From positions 4,464,001-4,528,000 of the forward strand of contig NC_049565.1 in NCBI RefSeq assembly GCF_013368755.1: 64,000 nt of DNA. Reading direction: 5' to 3'. Positions 45,193-57,094 of the stretch are shown here, piece after piece. A model generated the notes under the pieces. It did not search any database. It had not been told where the DNA came from and saw only the letters and a program-made list of their open reading frames with translations. Position 1 is the stretch's first letter, and every line of letters starts with the position of its first letter. Source of the DNA: Talaromyces rugulosus (Eukaryota > Ascomycota > Eurotiomycetes > Eurotiales > Trichocomaceae). The position numbers were made by a program, and so were the translations under genes.

Positions 45193-47311
45193 TCGTGGTG
45201 TAGTGCGGGCAGGGGTCTTGGATTTGTAAAACTTGCCGTATTCCCCCATCAGGCCCCGCAGTTCTTTTTTTCGTATAATTTTTTATTTTTATTTTTTTGC
45301 ATTTCTTCAGGAAACGGTGTTGGATGTGAGGTCTTTTGAAATTTTTGATGCCACATCATACGTGTGATGGATTACATGATAGTTAATACCCCATTTTGAG
45401 GTCAATTATAGTTTTTTTCTTGATTCAATACTTTTTATGTTGTCAAATAGCGCGAAGTAGTTTTGTGGTTGTACCACCATACGGAGTACATTTGATGACC
45501 CCGGATTGAGGGCATAGCACGCTAAGAAAATAAGCTCGCACTAGCGGCAATTCAATGTGGGACACGGGGTCCGTGCACAACTCTAAACGATTGACATGGA
45601 CTGGATAAGAGTAGGAATTTGCTTATTTTTACGTTATTTATATAATTTAGGGGTAGCCGGCGAAGTTGACTATTTTCGTTCAATTATTTTTTAATTTCTT
45701 TAAATATTTATGGATTGTGATATGAGTCAAAATGTCTGGCCGTATTATTTTACCTCTATACACCGCCAACATGACCGCCCTGCCGACCGACTTGAAAGAC
45801 CGGTACAAAAAATATTGGAATAATGGCAATCAATCAAAATTGCTTGTGCGGTAGATTTTTGTCTCGGCCTTTGAGAAGAATTAAAATAAAATAAAAAAGT
45901 TATCGGCGGAGAAGATTCCAGTTGGTTTTTCTATTAATGATTGATATAAATAAATGTATTGCTGTATTTCCATGGCCGACGATCTGTCAATGGAAGAAAA
46001 ATTAATGGGAATATGGGAAATGAGTAATATTTTCCCATTATTATACAGAAAGTTGATATGTATAGTTTTCTGTCGTCACCAGAGACGAGATCGATAAGAC
46101 GATGGACAGGGCTGCATGTTGAAAATCTGCCCTTCTGCAAGACTAAATCGTCACTAAGCTGCTAGCTGCATATCGTGGCAAACATCTGTTGAACAATCAA
46201 TCTCTGGAGTGGGGGAGCTGTGGCTGTGATTGTCCTTGAACTATTTCATTCCAAAAGGAATAATAATGCACTGCATAATGAGTCATGTCTTGTTGTTGTT
46301 GTACCCATCCGACGGAAGATCAAGTGGCAACCCCGCAAACAAAGAAACATTGAGGTCCTGATGAGTCGGCAGAAGCCGCGTGGGCATGTGGCCTCTTTAC
46401 TAGTGGATTGTTTTTGTTTTTGTTTTAGTGCATGACCATGATCTCATTCAATTATTAATTATTGAAATGTTTCTTTTAAATATTGATATTGCGAGTATAT
46501 AATTGATATATGACTCAAAATTCCGTTCTTTAGTCGATAGTGCTGTTCAAGATACGTTAGCAACGGCAATATTCCATTTTCAGGAGGAGCAAACAGAAGA
46601 CCATGCTCAAGAAGACTCAAGGCAGACATCGGATACGTCAACTTCCACCGCCAATTGCCACCAAGCGATGAAGAGGTTGCTTGATAAACACATTCCGCCA
46701 CACAGGGCACAAAGTAAACAAATTTGATATAAAAAAAGAGACGCCCGGTCGGACGAAACCGCTAGCTCCTTTTTTTGCTCGAATAGGAATGCAATCTGCC
46801 TCTTGTTTCCCCTTTCAAGCCACGCGTATTTCCCCAATGCGTCGGCCGCTTATCGCTTGGAGGGGCAAACAGGCGGTGGTTCAAGAGGGCGGCCAACAAA
46901 GTGGGTGAACGCCGCGTGATGATGGCATCTTGTTTTCCTCCATTTGTAGAGGCGGTGCTAAAGCAGTCATGGACATTCCCCGCTGAAAAGAAGCGCATTT
47001 ATCTGACTCTTCAATCCCATCCCCCCCTCCTTGATTTTTCTCTCTCCTCACATCAAAACTCCCCTCTTCTCTGTTTCTTCTGTCCTGAACAACAACCACC
47101 CAGCCATCTTGTAAGCATCTTGCTTCTATCATTCCTCAACCTCTCTTCACCAGGCTCAGTTCCTGTTCCTTAAATCAAGAAGTGCTCAAAGTGGGCTTGT
47201 CTGCCTGTCGGCTCTTCATCTGGTGGAGGCGTCTCTGTTCCTCACCAACGAAACACGACCTGATCTATTTTCATTTTATTCACTTCGAGTGAATACAGCC
47301 AGTCCACCACC
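45193..47311. other. Gene-poor 2.1-kb region
   Basis: No gene that I can support. The first 800 bp are AT-rich. There is an imperfect hairpin at 46003-46040 (TAATGGGAA ... TTCCCATTA). From about 46900 on, the sequence is CT-rich and reads like the promoter and long leader of the gene starting at 47312. I saw no transposon ends or reverse-transcriptase/transposase fragments. Confidence 0.5.
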
Positions 47312-48664
47312 ATGGCTGGCCATCCTTACCATCAGTTTGACGTGTCTTATGCACGAACCACTGAAATGGGTCGTGCTACCTATTTGCATCATATTCAGAC
47401 CAACGAAAACAAGGAAGCTGCCTCGATCTTGTATCAATTCAGTACTGATCATGGCCCCCATCCTGAGCATAGTCAGATCAAGCTACCACCCCTCAAGATT
47501 AACAGCCAGGAGCTCATGAGCAACATGACTGAAAACTTGCGTCGTGATGGATTCACTACCCACGACCCAGCTCCTGGTCATTCTGTCAATGCTGCTGGTC
47601 ATATAGATTCTCTGCGGCTTCCTCCTCTGCAGCCGCATGTGAATTTGCCTCCAATTAGCTCTTTGCATCACGCTCTGCCTTCGCCGTGTTCTCTGCATTC
47701 GTCACCTGTGAAGGCTGACTTTCAACCTACTCCTTCTTTTCAACCGCCCCAGCCCGTGCAAAATGGCTTCAAGCCCCATGCACAGCAGACGGATGTGGTG
47801 GCGGATGGCGACGAGACTGAAGAAGAGCCTGAGACTAGCACTGTCTCCGATAAGCTCACACGATGCAAGTTCAACGGTGAGACTTGCGGTGAAAACAACG
47901 ATAATGAGAACCCCCGAAAGGTGGTGTCCCATATCTTTGGGCGAAACAAGATCTGCACAGTGTTCATCCCAGACGAGTGTTGGGTCTGGTGGTGCCGCAA
48001 GCACTATCAGCGGTGCCGCTACCACACTGACAATTGGGCGCTGAAGCAGATTGAAATCCTATACGAGAACCTCGACAAGATCGAGGGCTGGGGTGGTGTT
48101 GAGAGCTTCACCCTGGCTCTGCGTAAGCGTGAAACTGACCGCAACGTGGACCTCTCTACGGACAAGGTGCCCGCCTCTCGCCGCCGTGCTGCTGGACGGG
48201 CTTCTTCCTCTGCCACCAGGACCAGGACAATCAGTAACAACAACACCACCACCACCACCACCACTGCCGCCGCCGCCATTGGCACAGTAGCACCAGGTGG
48301 CGGCGTGGCCCCCGTCAGACTGAGCGCTTCTGGCCGTCCCATCCGTTCCCCCGTCAATATCGCGTCACCCGTGCCCCGGTTCCTGCAGGAGCACGTCGGC
48401 CAGAAGAAGAGCTTCAGCCAGGTGCGCGAAATACTGCACGAAATCAAGCTGTACGTGCGCCATGAATTCTTCGAGAACAACAAGGAGGTTTCATTCCCGG
48501 ACGTGGAGATCCTGCCCAACTACACCCAGGCCATCCTGCGCGAGAAGGGCGTCCCAGGCGGCCAGCTGTCGGACAACAACCACTCGCGTCGGCGTCGTGC
48601 TCGCAAGCCTGTCTCGAGTACTCGTGGCCGCGCTCATCCGTATGCGTCCAATGCCAACTTTTGA
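47312..48664 (+). CDS. Cys/His-rich fungal protein, unnamed
   Basis: Single exon, 450 aa; I do not recognise a named gene. The N-terminal 190 residues are low-complexity with repeated LPPL-type words (IKLPPLKI, LRLPPLQP, VNLPPISS). The core at about residues 183-270 is Cys/His/Trp-rich: RCKFNGETCGENN, KVVSHIFGRNKICTVFIPDE, CWVWWCRKHYQRCRYH, then WALKQIEILYENLDKIEGWGG. The spacing suggests a zinc-binding DNA-binding domain, perhaps of the WRKY/GCM type, but this is a guess. A Thr8/Ala5-like run and a basic RRRRARKP tail near the end suggest nuclear location. A conserved helical segment (SFSQVREILHEIKLYVRHEFF) lies towards the C-terminus. Confidence 0.8.
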   Translation: MAGHPYHQFDVSYARTTEMGRATYLHHIQTNENKEAASILYQFSTDHGPHPEHSQIKLPPLKINSQELMSNMTENLRRDGFTTHDPAPGHSVNAAGHIDSLRLPPLQPHVNLPPISSLHHALPSPCSLHSSPVKADFQPTPSFQPPQPVQNGFKPHAQQTDVVADGDETEEEPETSTVSDKLTRCKFNGETCGENNDNENPRKVVSHIFGRNKICTVFIPDECWVWWCRKHYQRCRYHTDNWALKQIEILYENLDKIEGWGGVESFTLALRKRETDRNVDLSTDKVPASRRRAAGRASSSATRTRTISNNNTTTTTTTAAAAIGTVAPGGGVAPVRLSASGRPIRSPVNIASPVPRFLQEHVGQKKSFSQVREILHEIKLYVRHEFFENNKEVSFPDVEILPNYTQAILREKGVPGGQLSDNNHSRRRRARKPVSSTRGRAHPYASNANF

Positions 48665-49686
48665 AGAAAGAGCGGGGTTCTGTCTGTCTGTTTGTCTGTC
48701 TGCCTCTGCCTCTTTGGCTTGGCTTCACATCTCCTTTTCTTCTTCTCTTCAATGTGTTTAATACTGGTTTTGGAGTCATTTTTGAGTTTTTCCTTCTGTT
48801 TTGACTGAGATGACAGGGTGTTCACTTTCAGTCATTTGGAGGAGTCATCCTGCATTCTTTCTGGATATCAGTTTCTTGAATTTTCTTTTCCAACAGCACA
48901 ACTCACAAAATGTCCAAAAAAAAAGAGGGGATGATGAAAACGGGCAAGAAAAAAAGAAGTGAAAACTTCAAAAAAAAAATAAAAAAATTCCCTTTGATAT
49001 GATACCCTACAGGTTTGAATGTTTTGAGTCATTCGTTCTGCATGTTATGAGTCAGTTTTTTTCTCTTTTTTTGTTCTGTCAATGTGAATGTTGGAGTCAT
49101 AAGTGTATGACTTACTTTCTCGATGGTCCATCCCTATAATACCAAACTGTTTGTCATTCTATAAAGTGTTAGTTGTACTACGATGAAATCCAAGCATGTT
49201 AACTTTGAACTTTTCGACATTGTGTGCAATGTGTAAAAGTGGAGGTTGAGATTAAGTGATATCAATATTTAGACCATGTCAAAAGATGAAAGATCGTTAA
49301 GATGGTACCTAGATAGTTAGAAACCGGACCGTTACCGATGTGTTTCCGGTTTCTTGAATGCTGTGTGGATGATGGTTCGGTCAGGCCTTGTAGACGAATA
49401 AAATGAGATCATTAATTATATACCTTGATACAACAACCCCGAAACTCCATGAATCGTAATTTAGAAAAGAGAAACAGCCCGCCAGAAATCAAACTAGAAA
49501 CTCAAAAAAAGTTGCGAGAAAGAATCAACAGAGGAATACCAGCTCGACGAATCTTCGTCAAGTATCTCTGCACAAAAGGGAAGAAAAACGCACACAAGTC
49601 GAAAGATATACACTGTCTGCTTATAGACATGAAAAACATCACCGCCATGAATTATTATTATTATTTGTGGTTGACAAGTAACCAGC
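48665..49686. other. Convergent 3' region with a GAGTCA cluster
   Basis: About 1 kb between two gene ends with no gene seen. T-rich and A-rich runs are common, and GAGTCA occurs five times in 330 bp. Confidence 0.55.
48773..49099 (+). repeat. Five GAGTCA motifs in 330 bp
   Basis: GAGTCA starts at 48773, 48842, 49026, 49049 and 49094; those at 49026 and 49049 are preceded by T, making TGAGTCA, the AP-1/Gcn4-type site. They lie in the presumed 3' region of the Cys/His-rich gene. Confidence 0.7.
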
Positions 49687-50561
49687 CTAATACGCCTCCT
49701 CCGATGGAGCCGGAATGAGCTCGTAGCCTCCCTCGGACGGAAGAGTGCGCGCAGCGACGACGATCGCAATGGCGCAGAGGAGAGAAATGCACCAGCTGAC
49801 GGTGCAAAAGACAAATGACTTGTCGAGTCTCCAGAACGCGACTGTGTCACCAAAGTCGAGACCAACGGAGAAGCGGTCGTCGTTTTCGAAGAGGTAGGCC
49901 TGTGTGTGTATGTGTCAACATGTATATACACCATTTAGCGAAGGTCAAAAGGGAAGGGCTACCACAAGAGCCATGGCAGCAACCTGCACGGCGACAGAGC
50001 CAATGATTATCAAAGAGAGAAAACTCCAACCGGTTTCGCGCAGTCGTTTGCCACCGGAGAGAATGACAAAGTAGACGAGCACGGCGATGGACATCAGCAC
50101 AACCCCAAAAGTCATGAGGAAGCCAACGCTGCGCCACATGGAGCAGAAATACCGGTCCTCGCCATAGCAGTCTTCATATTGGGGAAACGGTTCGCAGGTA
50201 TCGGTCAAGGACGAGCAGCGGCGGTGGAGGCCGAGGGAGTAGTGGAAGGGCGGCTTATCCAGTTAGCTTTTGAACCAAAAAAAAGGAGAGAGGGGGGGAA
50301 ATACAGCGCTGCTTTCATAGGTAATCCAGCTTGGGACAAAAATCGATGCGATAGTCAACCCAAAAGCTGCGAGTTGAGATTAGTTTGAAGTTGAAGTTAT
50401 GTTGACAGCCGGCGATGACGTCGGCAGCCAGGCAGCGAGCAAAACCCACCGATCAGGAAGAAACACAGCGTCAGCGCATACACGATGCTCTTGGTCAGGA
50501 TGCCCGTGTAGTTGCGACCAGCAGAGCTAGGTAGTAGAGGATCCCACTCGTTGGCAGCCAT
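49687..50561 (-). CDS. Tetraspan membrane protein, claudin/SUR7-like
   Basis: Exons in transcript order: 50561-50450, 50366-50305, 50253-49963, 49899-49687; 225 aa. Four hydrophobic helices: about residues 24-52 (SIVYALTLCFFLIAFGLTIASIF), 98-124, 133-160 and 182-207. The first extracellular loop has W52 followed by GLHRRC and paired cysteines (DTCEPFPQYEDCYGEDRYFC), resembling the GLWxxC...C signature of claudin, PMP22 and SUR7/PalI families. The C-terminus is short and acidic (YELIPAPSEEAY). The second intron uses an unusual AAG acceptor with a CTAAC branch site nearby. Location is probably plasma membrane or eisosome-like; function is unknown. Confidence 0.78.
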
Positions 50562-51367
50562 TATTGTTTGATGGTTATCTCAGTTGAAGGTGGTTTGTTG
50601 GTGGCGGCGGACCAGGTGGAGAGAAGAAGTGGAGGTGACAGTTTTGACAGCTTGACAGAGGCGCCCGCAAACAGCAGCCGATGGACAAACAGCAAAATAA
50701 ACTCCAAGTAAATACCAGCTTTCGCACGCAAGATGAAGAAAAGGTCGCAGCGCACTGAGACCAGGACCTGGCGGGGTGTCGAGTATTAAGTTGCGAAGGG
50801 GGATTGGCAGCGCGGGCAATCTGATACGTCGGAAATGGCCGCAAACAGGGCAGCGCCGCATGATGCGCATTAGTTACACTAGGCATTGATTTTTCTAAGG
50901 ATTTACGACAGGCCCAGGCACTCACTAATCAAGTCGCAATCAAGAAATGCCGCGCTTACCCACAAAAAGAAACCAACAATCATTTTTTTTTACAAAGAAA
51001 ATCAATTCAATCGTACTCCGTCCGCATGGGGATGGCGCGAGGTCATCTGCACACCCCGCAACGGCGCAGGTCTAGGCTTTTAAGCGTCGCATCGAGCACT
51101 GCTTCTATACATGAGAGAACCAAGGGTAATGCTTATCAGATAAGCCCCAATAAACCGATTCAGTATTAAACCGATTGTTTCTGCCAATCACGGGGACAGC
51201 GCACTATACACTGCATGCCAAGGCGTCAACTGACCCGACTACGCATGCACGACGAGCAAGGAGGATGTAGAACAACAACAATATTTCATTTCGCATCATC
51301 AGATCCCCGCATTCCACACATTATCGAGCTCGCTCCTATGAATAATAAGGAAAGGAGAAAAAATAAC

Positions 51368-51388
51368 AAAAAAAAAAAAAAAAAAAAA
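51368..51388 (+). repeat. Poly-A tract (21 A)
   Basis: An uninterrupted A run in the spacer downstream of PRP24. The exact length may vary between isolates or assemblies. Confidence 0.85.
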
Positions 51389-51573
51389 CTAATCTACACA
51401 CGTCTACCCCAAGTCGCCGTGGGTAGAGGTGAAAATCATCGCAACACAACCGCCGCGCTCACGACAAAAGCCACCATGATGAGGCAACTCGTGCCTCCGT
51501 GGGGCTAGACAAAAGATAACAACGAAATTGAAAAAAAAAGGACAAGGAACCATTATAGCAAATACCGCGTTGG

Positions 51574-51591
51574 AAAAAAAAAAAAAAAAAA
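51574..51591 (+). repeat. Poly-A tract (18 A)
   Basis: An uninterrupted A run (T run on the PRP24 sense strand) about 70 bp beyond the PRP24 stop. It may be part of its 3' end signal. Confidence 0.85.
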
Positions 51592-51657
51592 CGAAAACGC
51601 CAGCCAGAGGTATGCTCCCTCCAATCCCCTCTCCGTTTTCTCATGCAAAAAAGACCG

Positions 51658-54600
51658 TTATTTTCCGCTACCCTGGATCATAGCCCGAAAATCATCGTTA
51701 CTTTTCTGTGGCTTCTTCTCTGCATCACCACTGCCAGAGTCAACTGCCATCTCCTGATCATGGCTTCGATCCGGTGCTGTAGCACCGCTGCGTTTGAACC
51801 CTAGTCCCCCACGGCGACCACCTCCGCGAGCTCCAGGCTGCGTTGGTCGCTTGATTGGCCCGCTCATTTGTAACACAGACGGCGTAGGAATGGACTTGGC
51901 CTTGGTCGTACCGACTTTCTGCTCAATCTTCTGTCTGGTCACGTCCCGAGCTGTGCCAACCCGAATCCTACGACCTGGTACAATCTCATGACCCTCCAAC
52001 TTCAGAGATGCCTTACCAGCTGCGTTGATATCCGCGAACTCGACAATTGCACCTTCATGGTCTGGCCGTAGAACAATTTTGACAAGGGTGCCGAATCGCT
52101 CGGCAATAGCTCGGATGCGACTGTCGTTTACCGTGTCTGGAATGTTCATCAAGCCTAGCGTTCGAGAGCCACGATCGTCCCCTTCCGTGTCAGGTCTGGG
52201 GCTAATGCCATTGGGCTCGACCGACGGCGATTTGTCTTTGTGAGAGACAACAAGCGCTGATCGTTTGACAGCTGTAGGTGTCGACACCTTCACTTGCAGT
52301 GGCCGGCCACGGAATTCTTGTTTATGCATCGCAAGGGATGCGGTTGCCTCCTCCTAGATATAACCGTTAGTTAACGTTTTTTCATCGAGCGGGCGTATAG
52401 TACATACCGGAGAAGAAAAGACAACAAAGCCAAAACCCCTGCGATCTCCGTTGACTTTTGTAGGCAGTCGCACTAACTCTACAGTCCCGTATTTAGAAAA
52501 TGCTTCCTTTAAATCACTTTCGCTGGCTGCGAAATCGATGTTGGAAACGTGAACCTCGCGTCCTTCGTATACCGGACCATGACGGTCTTGTTTCCGGGAT
52601 GGGTCTGAGATCTTGACCTGTAGGCGTAGGTTGTCACCAACAACTTTGCCATCCAACTTTGTCGCCGCAATCGCTTCGCTTGCCGACTTGAACTGAACGT
52701 AACAGAACCGACGATGAGTGTTATATTTCAGAGATGGGAATCGCACATCGACAATTTCACCAAACTACACAGATGGTTAGCTTTTCTAGACCATCCAAAC
52801 AACACTCAACATGAACTTACCTCGCCGAACAAATTTCTGATATGGGCCTCATCTGCCGTTGGCGGAAAGTTGGTCACGTAGAGCGTCGAGCCGCTGCCTA
52901 TTTCTACATCAACGGTTTGACCGTCAATGCGTTTTTGGTCTCGAGTTAGAGCTGTCGCAGCGTCCTCTTTCGAATCAAACTCGACAATTGCAGTCGTAAA
53001 GTCTTGCTCGGAAGGCAAAAACATAATGTCGTTGATGGTACCGCACTAAAACTTGTTAGATGCCTATTTTTTTTTGTGCAACTAGGAACATAAACATACC
53101 TCGCGAAAGAATTGCCGAATTTGGGATTCGGTCACATTTACAGGCAAGTGTTTCACAATCACAGTTGAGTTTTCCCGGTCTCTCTTCGCTTCTGCCGGCT
53201 CTTCGTTCTCGACAATAGCGGGTTCTTCAGGCCGGGCCTTCTTGTTAGGCAGCCTACTAACGTCCGAGGCCTCCTCTTCGCGTTTTCGCTTTGATGCAGC
53301 AGCGGTGCTGTCCGCTTCGGCCTGTGCTGCTGTAGCTGCAGCCTCTTGTTGCACTGCTGCTTGTTCAAGAGCCTCCTTCTGTCTTCTCCGGACCACAGCT
53401 TTCATCGCCTTCTGCGTCTCAACAAAGGCTTCCTGGAGCTCTTCGGCATCTTCGTAGTCCTCGCAATGTGCAAAGTATTTGGTCATCACCTTTTCAGGCC
53501 AGTCCAAGTCCGGCCGCTTGATTGCCTGTTTCAACACAGCCGTGGCATAACTAGGACCGGGCGTTCTTCTCGCGGCTTCAGGGGTCATCGCCGCCTCAAC
53601 AAAGGTTCGCCAAGACATGATTTCCCAGTTGTAGTAATCTAACCAAAACTCGTAACTGTTGCCGCGTCGAGGAATCAGGCTCTTGTAATATTCCCTAGCG
53701 CTATCCCAGCTTCCGCTTTCGCTCAGGTATCGAGTGTAGATTCTTTCCAGGCGGAAGTAAGGATCGCCCTGGTATGACTTGCCGTACTTGTTCTCGCCGA
53801 GTTCCTGTACTCGCTCAATTGCTGAGCGAATGCCAACCTCGGCAACGTCCAAATCTTCGTCTATCGCGTCCGGTAGAAAAGCTCGTCGACGCAGATAACT
53901 ACACCACATTGTATGAACTTTGATAACTTCTTCCAACCCGCCGGCATCTAGCAGACCAGTACTTGTCGCTTTGTGCTTGAGTTTAACGATCTCGTCGAAC
54001 GAGAGGCCTTCGCGTTCTGCGACAAGTATATACTGAGACCACAGGGTTCCCGACCAAGGACAATGCCGAGTCGCACGTTCCAAGGTAGGAAGAATAGGAG
54101 CGATTTGGTGGTGAGTAGGTGCCATTGATGGCTGTATCAGGAACGTCACATAATCCTCCCACATGGCCACATCGGTAGGAAATCGTAGCAAGGCCCGTTG
54201 GTAAAGGGCATTGATCAGCTGAGGACTGTAGACGCGTTTTTCAGGATGCCGGCTGAGCTCCCACTCAATGTATTCTGAATAGACTGCCCATTCAAGATTG
54301 CGATCGTTCGAGTCCTCCGCTCTCTGTACCTTCAGTTCAAAGTCCTGCCGACTCGCGTATTTGTATTTTGCGTCGGCTGCTCGCGCGTTGGTGTCGACCA
54401 TTAGTTCTTCGTAATTGCCGCTGTAATAACGAGTGACGAAGGTTGAAAATAGTTGGGATGTCTCATCCCACGTGGCATGAGGAGTCTGCAAGCGAGAATC
54501 GAATAGTGCCTTCACCTGCGGAACCCTATCAGATGATCGCGCATGATTCAGGTCCTGTACAGATAAATCAAGAAATTTATTCCACACGCGATGACTGTCG

Positions 54601-55616
54601 CTGATGCGCCAACGTGTGGCGTCAGCTCCTCGTTGCCATACATCAACCACAGACTCCCAACTAAAGACTTCTCGTCCAACCAATCGATCTTCTTCACTCC
54701 ACTGGTTTTGATCGCTCTGGCCCATCGCGGCGTTGTAAAGATAGAGCATCCAGTCTCCAAACATAGCCCACAACTTCGTGCTGCCATATTCTTCTTCAAC
54801 AGATCGTTGGCAGAGCTCTATGACGGCTATCCTTTCGTCGACCGAGTGTGCGATCAGGGTCTCATCTTGGATCCATTCGACCCAGAGGTCCTCACCCATG
54901 GCAAAGAGCCGATCCATGTCCTCTCTCGCACCGCGCAAATCCTTCAACAGATCGTACGATCTCGGGTCGCCATGAGCATCCGGGTTGTGGGGTGGGTATA
55001 CGTGGTTGACAAAACCCGTGTGAAGTAGTCGAACAAACTGCACATGCGACTCGTACGAATGAGGGTTCTCTTGGATATGACTAAATAATTGGGACGCTTG
55101 TTGTTGCGCCTCGGGAGGCAGTGAGGTTTGAGAGTAATTTCTTTTTATAAGCTCTCTAGATTCGGGGGCTCGTGGAGGGTTCTGGAGGTTCGATGCCGGT
55201 TTGGGGGTTGGGTATAACGGCGAAAAGGTGGACAGCTGGTCTTTCTGATTTTGAGATTGTTGGCCTTGCAAGGCCGCGACATCAGCCAGAGTATTGATGG
55301 ATGTCGACTGATGACGCGGTTGTTGCACCTCATTAAATGCGGTGTTGCCATTCCCAGGCGGACCGTTGTGATTGTTGGGGGTGCCACTGGCCCGGTCAGG
55401 GAGACGGGATTCGAGGGCCTGACGCGCGACCGGAGATGGACCTGAGCTGAATTTCGATTGACCAGAGCGACCTCTTCGTGAACCCTTGTGAGGTGAGGTT
55501 TTGACAGAAGGCGCAGAAGAAGCCGACGCGCTGGACTTGGTGGTGGAGGATGCTGGGGTTGACTGCCTCGACTGGGCAGCCGACTCTTGGGGTGAAAGTA
55601 GTGAATTAATATCCAT
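51658..55616 (-). CDS. PRP24: U4/U6 snRNA-annealing factor Prp24 (SART3-like)
   Basis: Recycles U4/U6 by re-annealing the snRNAs. Exons in transcript order: 55616-53100, 53045-52821, 52764-52408, 52353-51658; 1264 aa. The layout is that of SART3, not short yeast Prp24. A disordered N-terminus is followed by a half-TPR (HAT) repeat array at about residues 180-720 (for example WDSAREYYKSLIPRRGNSYEFWLDYYNWE, given here by its ends at nt 53725-53625). A bipartite nuclear signal (KRKREEEAS...NKKARPEE) comes next, then four RRM domains (STVIVKHLP, TLYVTNFPP, EVHVSNIDF and LGLMNIP mark their first strands). The last 15 residues, KSNDDFRAMIQGSGK, match the Lsm2-8-binding tail of Prp24. Confidence 0.93.
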
Positions 55617-57094
55617 TTTTTGTGCACACTGTGGGGCGAAGTGGCTTGATAGGGAAAATAACGAAAAGGAAGAGTTGTTTAATGGGGGAGAATAAACCCA
55701 AGATCCTCTTCAAGGTCGGTTGTAGAGACTGGTGATGATAGCAACGGTGGGAGGGTGGAAAAAAAAGAGCGAGTGTCAATAAAGAGCTTTCTCAAACGAA
55801 AGCGCACACGGAGTCCCTCGTCAACGAGTCCATTCCTTCACAAAATCACGTTCTCCGGCCGATATGGAGGGCCGATGGTATGGGGAAATGATGGCGATGA
55901 GTGAAGAAAGCAAGACCTCGGAGCTTTGCCGGTTCCGCGACAACAGCTTATTTGTTTTCCGTCGAGGCAGACTGCGCTCTGCTGCTAGCACTGAAAGACG
56001 AGGCAGATGGCGATCGCTTTCAGCTACTCGATGTGGCAGCGAAACAAACAAAGCGTGGCTTTTCTCTTTTTCTCTCTCACCAACGAAAAGCCAGACGGAG
56101 AAGCAGCTCACGGGCCACAAGAACCAGCTACACCCGTCTGCTTCTTGCTTGCGGGGGGTCCAGCTAGGCGACGGTCTAAGCGAGAGAAGGTCGAAGGGGA
56201 AGTCCCGGGGGGATAATCTGACGGCGATGCGATGAGGAACGACGAGGGGAGGGTGAGGTTGTTGTAAAAAGAGATGTGTGGATCGCACGTCAAGGGCAGG
56301 TTCGAAGTGGAGAGCACGTTGCGGTTCTGGCCTCTTGGGCCGGCCGGAGGGCGCCTGGACGCTAATATGTAATTACGATGCGCAGCCATTTGTGTTATTA
56401 TTATGTATTATTATTCTGATTTCATTATTATTGTGCTTCAAATGGCGATGATGATACTTTGTTCCTGCGGGCTATAATTATGTATATCGGCATTGTATTG
56501 CTGGCAACACGGTTTGCGTGTATCTCCTCCTCTTTTGTACCCGTGTTAACAGTACTATACGTAGTTCCCCTATCAACCAACACCTTCCTCGAGGAAACCA
56601 ATAATTGCAATTGTAATCTAGTAGAGTGCAGTACCAAGTCTTATATCCGTAGACACACACACACACACACACACAGACATACACATGCTCTGCGCTGTCA
56701 TGAAGAACTCTCTTCGGCTATCTGTGTTCGACGACGTCGTACGATTGCCCAAAAGGGCGTGCTGCATGGCCAGGAGGGTCGTGGGTTTCAGCCTTTGACG
56801 CGCTGGTAGGCCATTTACTGCCAAAGAGGCCTCAGGATCGACGAATAGACCCCTGCTTTACCCGGCTAGCCCGCCCTGTGCCGTGCACATGATGATCGTG
56901 AAGCGTGAGATGATACAATAATAATAATAATATGAATCGGACGACACTATCTCCCCGGGTCACGTGCGCGTGTTTGCCATGTTTGCTTGTGCCAAGACCC
57001 GCGCTGGCGGCTTCCCCAGCAGCTTTTTTCCGCATCTACTACTACGAAGAGACCATCACGACGGCCATCCATTGCATGTTCACCGTGGTTCACC
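55617..57094. promoter_or_regulatory. Divergent region PRP24/MRPL22
   Basis: About 1.5 kb between outward-facing starts. Frames at 55821-56288 (minus) and 55864-56235 (plus) overlap each other and lack family features. Contains ATT-rich runs (56395-56440) and an AC microsatellite. I see no gene I can support. Confidence 0.45.
56653..56675 (+). repeat. (AC)n microsatellite
   Basis: About 11 AC dinucleotides in a row in the PRP24/MRPL22 spacer. Confidence 0.9.

Larger units (their letters stand above)
50562..51657. promoter_or_regulatory. Promoter of the tetraspan gene and PRP24 3' end
   Basis: About 1.1 kb, no gene seen. Two long A runs lie at 51368-51388 and 51574-51591. Confidence 0.5.

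Noticed and set aside
45480..45489. TACGGAGTAC, with a related ACGGAGTAC complement at about 51013-51021
   Set aside because: The word seems common in Eurotiales intergenic DNA, from memory; two copies without flanking inverted repeats do not support a mobile element.
46003..46040. Hairpin TAATGGGAA ... TTCCCATTA
   Set aside because: A 9-bp arm with a 20-nt loop in AT-rich spacer is close to chance level; no T-run or gene end adjoins it.
55821..56288. Overlapping frames on both strands between PRP24 and MRPL22
   Set aside because: They are mutual shadows with Arg/Ser-rich composition and no domain; the spacer is needed for two promoters.
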